Positions 1-5,023 of a DNA stretch of 5,023 bases are shown here, piece by piece. The DNA is from JBHIFB01 sp046760905. GTDB taxonomy: Bacteria; Gemmatimonadota; CAZMKB01. The stretch's first letter is position 1; each line of letters starts with the position of its first letter. Below the pieces are notes generated by a model that saw only the letters and a list, made by a program, of their open reading frames with translations, made no database searches and was not told the DNA's origin. The stretch lies in NCBI GenBank assembly GCA_046760905.1, contig JBHIFB010000184.1, positions 1-5,023 on the forward strand, in the 5' to 3' direction. A program made the translations under genes and the position numbers.

Positions 1-1736
1 CCCCTCAAGAAGATGACCTGTACCTGATCAGGGGTAACAGCTCCGGTTACGGTGAGGTGATCTGGTCGTCGAAACCCTATGGAGGTCTCTCAGGCGGCGG
101 TGGATATGGGGATCAGTGTCTTTCTACGATTAACGATATAAGCGGTGACGGCCTATCCGATATCCTCTTGGGCACCGCCTGGGGCGGTAGAACCGCCTTC
201 TGCATCGATGGGGCCAACTCTGACATACTCTTTCATTACGACTCGTACGACCATCCACCCTCCGGATGGTGCTATGCCGTAAGCCCTATAGAGGACCTGA
301 ACGGCGATGGGCTGGATGAGGTCCTCGCGTCCTTCGGAAATTATACGCAAGCAGCATTCTGCCTGGATGGCTCAAGTGAGGGTGACGCATCTGTCATCTG
401 GAAATGGAACGCGGACAACGATGGTGTACTCTCGATTTGCTCCATGGGGGATGTGGATGGCGACGGCTATGCCGATGCGCTTGCAGGCTGCGGAGGAAAC
501 TTCTATGATGACAGGGTTGTGATGATAGACGGGAGTTCGGTTGGTGATCCGGCCCAGACGATCTGGGAATTCGAGACAGGCAGCACGGTGCAGGATGTCT
601 CTCCCATCGCCGATGTAAATGGAAGTGGCGTGGACGATGCACTAGCAGGAGGGTGGGACTACTTTGTTAGGTGCATCGAGGGCGGAAGCAGCGTTACTGG
701 TGAACTCATCTGGCAGAGATACATAGGCACCGTAATCATGAAGGTGGAAGCAATACCCGACGTGAACTCAGACGGAATCGAAGACGTGCTCGTAGGTTCG
801 TGGGACAACGCCATAATCTGCCTCGATGGAGCAGGCGGAGGCTGGATATGGAACACCCCTACCGGTTCGCTCAATGGTGGAGACGTCTGGTCGATATACC
901 CTGTCCCCGATGTCGATGGGGACGGCACCTGGGACGTTATCGCCGGATCGTTCGATACAAATATTTACTGCGTGAGCGGTTCTGATGGCGATGTTATCTG
1001 GACATACACAACAGGGAACAGGCTCCTGACGGTGCGTTCTCTGCCCGATGTGAATGGGGATGGAGTCCCGGAAGCCATCGGCGGAACTCAAATGCTCAGC
1101 GGTTCGGGTGGAAAGGTGTACTGCATAGAGGGAGACAGCCAGGGACCCTGGATGGACATCTGGGTGGAGCCCGACACGACAATCATCCGGGCGGGCGAAA
1201 GACTCGGGGCAACAATAGGCCTCGAGAATACAACCGAGTACCCTCAGACGATGGATGCATGGATCGACGTTGTGACTCCCTGGCAAACCTCTATCCCGCT
1301 TTTAAGGGTCCATGACATCACACTCCAGGGGGGAGTCTCGGTTTCGCCCCACCTCACCATGAGAGTGCCCGGCTTCACACCTGCGGGGGTGTATACCTTC
1401 TATGTTGGTGTCGGCGATTACGGCACCACGGTTGTCGATAAGGATTCGTTTGATCTGGAGGTTGTGCGTCCACTATATGTGTCCGAAGACGAGTCGAAGC
1501 TTACTCCCGCAAGGGAGCTCATCGCGAGTTGGAGATGGGAAGTGAGTCCGGGGCTTTTCCAATCCGGTGCGGATAAGATCCCCCGTGGACAAACCTTCGC
1601 CGAATCGAGAAGGATGCATACAGAGCCTGACCCGACCGCGACGGATCGCTATCTCAGATGGTCTTTCGACGCCTTCGGTCCTAATAGTGAGTTGATACTC
1701 ATGGCAAGAAGGCTGAGCCTTGGACCCGTTGAGTGA
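1..1736 (+). CDS. Exported FG-GAP/PQQ-like beta-propeller protein with Ig-like domain (5' partial)
   Basis: The reading frame is open to the left edge (first whole codon at base 3), and codons 3-56 already encode propeller sequence (DLYLIRGNSSGYGEVIW). The GTG at 57 is therefore internal, and the true start and any signal peptide lie outside. The visible 577 residues contain seven repeats of 46-54 residues. Each opens with a calcium-loop-like motif, D-x-[DNS]-x-[DS]-G-x-x-[DE] (starts at 135, 294, 450, 612, 759, 909, 1047). This is followed by [LI]-x-G, a strand of the type Y-C-[IL]-[DE]-G, and in most repeats a [IV]-W strand. It combines FG-GAP-type loops with PQQ-propeller-type 'Y-x-L-D-G...W' strands. 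Bases about 1149-1470 encode a beta-rich segment like an Ig/CARDB adhesion module. The last ~88 residues match nothing I recognise. By family analogy it is a calcium-stabilised extracellular binding or adhesion protein; the ligand is unknown. Propeller class is confident, function is not. Confidence 0.88.
   Translation, partial: PQEDDLYLIRGNSSGYGEVIWSSKPYGGLSGGGGYGDQCLSTINDISGDGLSDILLGTAWGGRTAFCIDGANSDILFHYDSYDHPPSGWCYAVSPIEDLNGDGLDEVLASFGNYTQAAFCLDGSSEGDASVIWKWNADNDGVLSICSMGDVDGDGYADALAGCGGNFYDDRVVMIDGSSVGDPAQTIWEFETGSTVQDVSPIADVNGSGVDDALAGGWDYFVRCIEGGSSVTGELIWQRYIGTVIMKVEAIPDVNSDGIEDVLVGSWDNAIICLDGAGGGWIWNTPTGSLNGGDVWSIYPVPDVDGDGTWDVIAGSFDTNIYCVSGSDGDVIWTYTTGNRLLTVRSLPDVNGDGVPEAIGGTQMLSGSGGKVYCIEGDSQGPWMDIWVEPDTTIIRAGERLGATIGLENTTEYPQTMDAWIDVVTPWQTSIPLLRVHDITLQGGVSVSPHLTMRVPGFTPAGVYTFYVGVGDYGTTVVDKDSFDLEVVRPLYVSEDESKLTPARELIASWRWEVSPGLFQSGADKIPRGQTFAESRRMHTEPDPTATDRYLRWSFDAFGPNSELILMARRLSLGPVE
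135..1136 (+). repeat. Seven tandem beta-propeller blade repeats within the partial CDS
   Basis: Seven protein-level repeats are seen, with motif starts at 135, 294, 450, 612, 759, 909 and 1047, giving spacings of 53, 52, 54, 49, 50 and 46 codons. The loops read DISGDGLSD, DLNGDGLDE, DVDGDGYAD, DVNGSGVDD, DVNSDGIED, DVDGDGTWD and DVNGDGVPE. Nucleotide identity between copies is only short and patchy, so the duplications look old and held by protein selection; this is not a DNA satellite. The half-blade before base 135 implies at least one more copy upstream, so the complete fold could have seven or eight blades. Confidence 0.85.
1706..1712 (+). promoter_or_regulatory. Weak ribosome binding site for the GT87 gene
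   Basis: AAGAAGG ends seven bases before the TTG at 1720 and lies inside the end of the upstream gene. It can pair only partly with the usual anti-Shine-Dalgarno end of 16S rRNA. It supports TTG-1720 over the in-frame TTG at 1729 and GTG at 1750, neither of which has a better site. Coupling to the upstream stop at 1734-1736 may make up for its weakness. Confidence 0.4.
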
Positions 1737-3033
1737 GCGGCATACTCAGGTGGCATCCAAAAAAATCTTTATCGTAATCGCCATAATTATTATAGCGTAT
1801 GGTATCAAGTCATACCACAAGGAGGGCGACCTCGCTGTCTTCACAAGGGGGGCAGACAACCTGCTAAGTGGCACAACCATCTATCGCAACGAAGTCGGAG
1901 CCTTTACCTACCCTCCCTTCTTCGCCTTCGTGATGATCCCATTCACCTATATGAAGACACACACCGCAAGAATCATCTGGTATACAGTGAACATTGTCCT
2001 GATCATCCTGATACTGCGATCAGTGAGAACTCTCATTGATCCGTTACTGAATAAAGCTTACACCCCGCCTGCCTGGCGCCTCACGAGCCAGGCCGTACTC
2101 GTGATCGGATCCCTCCTGACACTCAGGTTTTTTCTATCCACAATCGATAACCAGCAGTCTGATCTCTTAGTCCTTTCCTTCTCTCTCCTTGGCATTAGCT
2201 CTCTGGAGAGAAACAGGAGCATCCTCTGTGGGGCATTCCTCGCAGTCGCGATATCGGTCAAACTGACACCCCTTCTTTTCATCCCTTATCTCGTCTATCG
2301 GCGGGCACATCTCAGTCTGCTGTATGTGGCCGCATTCACCGTAATTTTCTTCGCGCTTCCAGAAACACTTTTCCCTGCCAGATCCGGCATCCCCCTGACT
2401 GAGAGCTGGTATGAACTCGTAATGACGAAAGTGGCACCATGGGAGGGAGGAACACCTTGGGCCGAGGGCGGGGGCATCTGGACCGCAACGAACATCCTTA
2501 ACCAGTCGCTACCGGCGACGGTTTACAGATACCTGGTCCAGGAACCGACAAACATCTATGGAGGGCAGATCTGGGTGAACATGGCGGACTTAGGACCGGG
2601 AACCGTTCGGATGGTTGTTTACCTCCTGGCCTTCCTGCTGCTGGCAACCTCGGCTTTCTCGATATCGAGGATCCCAAAGGATGGCCCCCGGACTGCGATC
2701 GATTGCGGGATCATATTCTGCCTCATGCTCCTTCTCTCACCACAATCGAGCAAACCCCACTTCTCATCTCTCATTCTCCCCAACGTATGCTTGCTCACAG
2801 GGCTTTCGATTAACATAGACAGATTTCTTCTCATCACAGTCATCCTTTCCTTCATGCTCTGCACGCTGAGCGCCGAGGGTTTCCTCGGGAACCGGCTCTC
2901 TGATGTAGCTGAAGCTTATGGTGCCATCACACTGGGGACATTCCTGATCTGGTGCGCATTGATTCGGCTCCTGATCCAAATCCCACGTGCACAAAATGGA
3001 AATCCTCTCACATCATGGAGTATGGCCTTTTGA
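1720..3033 (+). CDS. GT87 (DUF2029) family membrane glycosyltransferase, probable polyprenol-phosphate-mannose dependent
   Basis: This is a 437-residue integral membrane protein with about 10-12 hydrophobic segments (near residues 15-30, 62-78, 84-103, 122-140, 148-160, 168-192, 197-214, 296-316, 328-340, 347-362, 368-384, 401-420). GT87 landmarks appear in order: D37 in the first outer loop followed by G51-x3-Y55, the Y64-P-P motif, W87-x3-N91, a variant of the G-Q-x-N segment (DNQQSDLL, 143-150), K181-x2-P184, N261-x-S263, and SPQSSKPH (340-347), which corresponds to the family's S-P-x-S-x3-H region. Known members are GT-C fold enzymes that move mannose or similar sugars from polyprenyl-phosphate donors to envelope glycans or lipids; the donor and acceptor here are unknown. 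An in-frame stop at 1714-1716 limits the start to TTG-1720, TTG-1729 or GTG-1750. The 17-base overlap with the propeller gene suggests one transcript and coupled translation. Confidence 0.82.
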   Translation: MDPLSERHTQVASKKIFIVIAIIIIAYGIKSYHKEGDLAVFTRGADNLLSGTTIYRNEVGAFTYPPFFAFVMIPFTYMKTHTARIIWYTVNIVLIILILRSVRTLIDPLLNKAYTPPAWRLTSQAVLVIGSLLTLRFFLSTIDNQQSDLLVLSFSLLGISSLERNRSILCGAFLAVAISVKLTPLLFIPYLVYRRAHLSLLYVAAFTVIFFALPETLFPARSGIPLTESWYELVMTKVAPWEGGTPWAEGGGIWTATNILNQSLPATVYRYLVQEPTNIYGGQIWVNMADLGPGTVRMVVYLLAFLLLATSAFSISRIPKDGPRTAIDCGIIFCLMLLLSPQSSKPHFSSLILPNVCLLTGLSINIDRFLLITVILSFMLCTLSAEGFLGNRLSDVAEAYGAITLGTFLIWCALIRLLIQIPRAQNGNPLTSWSMAF

Positions 3034-3070
3034 CATGTTTAGCAATCTTTACGTAGAAGCGATCAGAAAA

Positions 3071-3086
3071 CCATGAAACTTCATGG
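3071..3086. repeat. 16-base perfect inverted repeat in the intergenic region (candidate operator)
   Basis: CCATGAA-AC-TTCATGG is a perfect 7+7 inverted repeat around two central bases. It starts 38 bases after the GT87 stop and 105 bases before the peptidase start. As RNA it could form only a six-pair stem with a four-base loop, and no T-run follows, so a rho-independent terminator is unlikely. Its place upstream of the promoter candidate would suit a dimeric regulator site, but chance occurrence is quite possible. Confidence 0.35.
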
Positions 3087-3107
3087 GCAGTCTCACCTGA
3101 ATGTACC

Positions 3108-3136
3108 TTGAAAAGCGGATTGAATCAGAGTAATTT
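3108..3136 (+). promoter_or_regulatory. Possible sigma-70-type promoter for the peptidase gene
   Basis: TTGAAA (3108-3113) and TAATTT (3131-3136) are separated by 17 bases. The -35 is close to consensus. The -10 keeps only the first, second and last consensus bases. Transcription would begin about 45-50 bases before the ATG at 3192. Another A/T-rich element, TATAGA at 3151-3156, has no well-spaced -35. The call rests on spacing alone and is weak. Confidence 0.22.
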
Positions 3137-3182
3137 GTTGGAGTATGGAATATAGAAATGTGCGTTCTTACTTTGAGAAAAT

Positions 3183-3187
3183 GGAGG
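3183..3187 (+). promoter_or_regulatory. Ribosome binding site of the peptidase gene
   Basis: GGAGG lies four bases before ATG-3192. The spacing is slightly short, but this is the strongest Shine-Dalgarno match in the gap, and it fixes the start upstream of the lipoprotein signal. The next in-frame ATG (3216) has no such site and would cut into the hydrophobic segment. Confidence 0.65.
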
Positions 3188-3191
3188 CAAG

Positions 3192-4871
3192 ATGGCTTTT
3201 CAGAGGACCGCTATAATGTGCGCATTACTCTTTCTTAATTCCTGCACCCTGATAAGCCCCGACGAACAGAAACTGAGGCTTTTCATCGAGAAACACGTAG
3301 AAAAGATCAAGCCGCTTCAGAGGGAAGAGAATCTTGCCTACTGGAACGCGGCAACAACCGGCGCAAAAGAAGACTACGAGCGTTATACCAAGCTGCAGAT
3401 TGAAATAAAGAGAATCTACTCAAATCCAGACGACTTCAAATTCCTGTCGGAAATGAAGGATAAAGACACTATTAAAAACACTCTCCTCGAAAGGCAGCTG
3501 GATATCCTCTATAACAATTACCTGGAAAATCAGATCGATACGACCCTCATGAAGGAGCTCGTGCAGGGTGCAACTGCAATCGAAGAGCAGTTCAACACTT
3601 TCAGGGCTGAGATAGATGGGGAGAAAGTGACCAATAACGAGATTCTGAGGATACTGAAGGAGGAGACGGACTCAGAGGTCCGTCAGGAGGCGTGGGAGGC
3701 GAGTAAGCAGATAGGACTGGTAGTAGCAGATCAGATAGTTGATCTGGCTAATAAGCGGAACGAAGCGGCACGCACACTCGGATTTGCGAATTTCTTCCAG
3801 ATGAGGCTCGCTCTGGCAGAGCTTGTTGAGGATGATCTAATTCGAATCTTCGATGAGCTGGACACACTCACAAGCGAATCGTTCTTCGCGATAAAAGCTA
3901 CTATCGACAGTTCCCTGGCCCAACGCTATGGAATATCACCCCGGGAGATGATGCCATGGCACTACCACGATCCTTTCTTCCAGGAGGCCCCGTCGTATCT
4001 GGACATCGATCTTGATTCCTTCTTCCGGGGAAAGGACATTATACAGATCGCGACGGATTTTTTCGATGGAATAGGCCTCGAAGTCAATGACATCATCGCC
4101 AGGAGTGACCTCTACGAACGGGAAGGTAAAGACCAGCACGCCTTCTGCACCGACATCGATCGTGAAGGTGATGTACGGATACTGATCAACCTCAGAGACA
4201 ACGCAAACTGGACGGAAACCACCCTCCATGAGCTCGGGCACGCGGTCTACGACAAATACATCGACCGGACGCTCCCCTACCTCCTCCGTGAGAGCGCGCA
4301 CATGTTCACAACCGAAGGGGTGGCCATGCTTATGGGAAGACAGGTGAAAAATCCCGACTGGCTGAAAGAAATTATGGGAATCACCGAGGAGGAGAAGGAG
4401 GAGATCGCCGGTCCTGTCAGAGAACTGTTAACATCGTTTGAACTCGTGTTCTCACGATGGTGCCAGGTGATGGTCAGATTCGAGAGGGGCCTTTACACCG
4501 ATCCCGAGCAGGATCTGGACTCCCTCTGGTGGGATCTGGTTGAGACCTACCAGGGGTTGAAGAAACCAGAGGGTCGCGATGCCCCCGACTGGGCAGCGAA
4601 GATCCATGTAGCCGCATATCCCGTCTATTACCAGAACTATTTACTCGGTGAACTCTTCGCATCCCAGATCCAGGCCACACTCGCACGGGATGTTCTTCAG
4701 GTTCAGACTGAAACCGACATTTCCTTCGCTGGAAATCCCGCAGTAGGCACATACCTCATCGAAAAAGTCTTCAAGCCCGGCTCCAGCATGCGCTGGGAAG
4801 AATTCGTCGAGCATGCTACAGGCAGACCGCTTTCTGCAGTTCATTTCGCAAGGCAGTTTGTGAGAAGGTAA
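3192..4871 (+). CDS. Predicted lipoprotein zinc metallopeptidase, M2/M3 (ACE-like / oligopeptidase-like) family
   Basis: The protein has 559 residues. The N-terminus (Q4-R5, hydrophobic 7-15, then L-N-S-C18) resembles a lipoprotein signal with Cys18 as the lipidated residue; Asn at -2 is unusual. Residues ~25-250 are charged and helix-rich, as in the substrate-channel helices of M2/M3 peptidases, and include an N-E-A-A-R-x-L-G-F segment. A conserved-looking PWHYHDPFFQ block lies at 255-264. The zinc site is H346-E347-L-G-H350 with E375 as likely third ligand, 25 residues on as in M3 thimet oligopeptidase (24 in ACE). H472 with Y476, Y480 and Y483 matches the pattern of the catalytic His/Tyr region of M3 enzymes. 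Expected activity is cleavage of short peptides, as an oligopeptidase or peptidyl-dipeptidase, at the periplasmic or outer face of a membrane. All key residues are present, so it should be active. A 158-base leader separates it from the GT87 gene, suggesting its own transcription. Assignment to M2 or M3 is unsettled. Confidence 0.87.
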   Translation: MAFQRTAIMCALLFLNSCTLISPDEQKLRLFIEKHVEKIKPLQREENLAYWNAATTGAKEDYERYTKLQIEIKRIYSNPDDFKFLSEMKDKDTIKNTLLERQLDILYNNYLENQIDTTLMKELVQGATAIEEQFNTFRAEIDGEKVTNNEILRILKEETDSEVRQEAWEASKQIGLVVADQIVDLANKRNEAARTLGFANFFQMRLALAELVEDDLIRIFDELDTLTSESFFAIKATIDSSLAQRYGISPREMMPWHYHDPFFQEAPSYLDIDLDSFFRGKDIIQIATDFFDGIGLEVNDIIARSDLYEREGKDQHAFCTDIDREGDVRILINLRDNANWTETTLHELGHAVYDKYIDRTLPYLLRESAHMFTTEGVAMLMGRQVKNPDWLKEIMGITEEEKEEIAGPVRELLTSFELVFSRWCQVMVRFERGLYTDPEQDLDSLWWDLVETYQGLKKPEGRDAPDWAAKIHVAAYPVYYQNYLLGELFASQIQATLARDVLQVQTETDISFAGNPAVGTYLIEKVFKPGSSMRWEEFVEHATGRPLSAVHFARQFVRR

Positions 4872-4929
4872 AGATTCATGCGCCAAACCAGGCAGGCTAG
4901 TTAAAGGGGAGATTTCCCGATTCATAGAA

Positions 4930-5023
4930 ATGCGGAAAAATCCTGTAAAAAGATATGTATTGATGCTCTCACTACTCGCTCAAGGGCTCCAGGTTCCAGA
5001 AAAACTGGGGAAACTCTACAATA
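4930..5023 (+). CDS. N-terminus of a possible exported protein (3' partial)
   Basis: ATG-4930 opens 31 codons that run without a stop off the right edge. The product starts M-R-K-N-P-V-K-R, then a short hydrophobic run Y-V-L-M-L-S-L-L-A, then Q-G. This is a basic-then-hydrophobic order typical of a signal peptide, with a possible cut after the alanine, though the core is short. No good ribosome binding site is seen: the purine-rich AGGGGAG at 4905-4911 is 18 bases from the ATG, too far for normal use. An in-frame ATG at 4963 is an alternative but would remove the basic end. The gap of 58 bases after the peptidase stop, with no terminator, allows co-transcription. There is too little protein to assign a family. 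Confidence 0.4.
   Translation, partial: MRKNPVKRYVLMLSLLAQGLQVPEKLGKLYN

Noticed and set aside
57..59. GTG as the start of the propeller gene
   Set aside because: The same frame is open upstream to the left edge and already encodes recognisable propeller sequence. There is also no convincing ribosome binding site before it, so the codon is an internal valine.
135..1136. Regularly spaced repeats as a CRISPR or DNA satellite array
   Set aside because: Similarity is at protein level with variable spacing and poor nucleotide identity. The units encode propeller blades in one continuous frame.
768..1286. 172-codon open frame on the minus strand
   Set aside because: It lies wholly inside the propeller repeats. 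Its product has no repeat logic or recognisable domain, while the plus-strand frame clearly encodes conserved motifs. The repeated codon pattern of the plus strand explains why the antisense frame stays open.
3936..4301. 121-codon open frame on the minus strand
   Set aside because: It is antisense to the catalytic region of the peptidase, including the HELGH codons, and has no motif of its own. It is a shadow frame.
4385..4405. Purine-rich run with several GGAG-like sites inside the peptidase gene
   Set aside because: It encodes a Glu/Lys-rich helix (T-E-E-E-K-E-E-I), and no start codon at useful spacing opens a meaningful frame. It is a codon-composition effect.
4907..4918. GGGA-GATT-TCCC inverted repeat after the peptidase gene as a terminator
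   Set aside because: The stem is only four pairs and no T-run follows directly, so it cannot be supported as a rho-independent terminator.

Overview
The window holds the 3' end of one gene, two complete genes and the probable first codons of a fourth, all on the + strand. It looks like a bacterial chromosome: genes are tightly packed, there are Shine-Dalgarno-like sites, one TTG start, a lipoprotein signal, and a multi-repeat exported beta-propeller. Mixed use of AGG/AGA arginine and ATA isoleucine codons, together with hybrid FG-GAP/PQQ-type propellers, is reminiscent of poorly cultured bacteria around the FCB group and related candidate phyla (Eisenbacteria/WOR-3-like). That placement is a low-confidence impression, because the window contains no taxonomic marker gene.

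Layout. Positions 1-1736 encode the C-terminal 577 residues of a large exported protein: seven beta-propeller repeats, each with a calcium-loop-like D-x-[DN]-x-[DS]-G motif, then an Ig-like beta-sandwich and an unassigned 85-90 residue tail. The frame is open to the left edge, so the real start and any signal peptide lie outside. Positions 1720-3033 encode a multi-pass membrane glycosyltransferase of the GT87 (DUF2029) type. It overlaps the propeller gene by 17 bases and starts at TTG. Positions 3034-3191 are a 158-base gap with a 16-base palindrome, a weak promoter candidate and a good ribosome binding site. Positions 3192-4871 encode a predicted lipoprotein zinc metallopeptidase with an HELGH motif, related to the M2 (angiotensin-converting-enzyme-like) and M3 (thimet oligopeptidase/PepF-like) families. 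Positions 4930-5023 begin another reading frame with a signal-peptide-like N-terminus that runs off the right edge.

How they may work together. The common theme is the cell envelope: an exported propeller protein, a polyprenol-phosphate-sugar-dependent membrane glycosyltransferase, and a membrane-anchored peptidase. The first two are probably co-transcribed and translationally coupled. The peptidase has its own leader region and is probably a separate unit, perhaps with the gene at the right edge. I see no direct evidence that the products act in one pathway. I found no RNA genes, CRISPR array, insertion sequence, attachment site or convincing terminator, and no clear sign of an undescribed multi-gene system.
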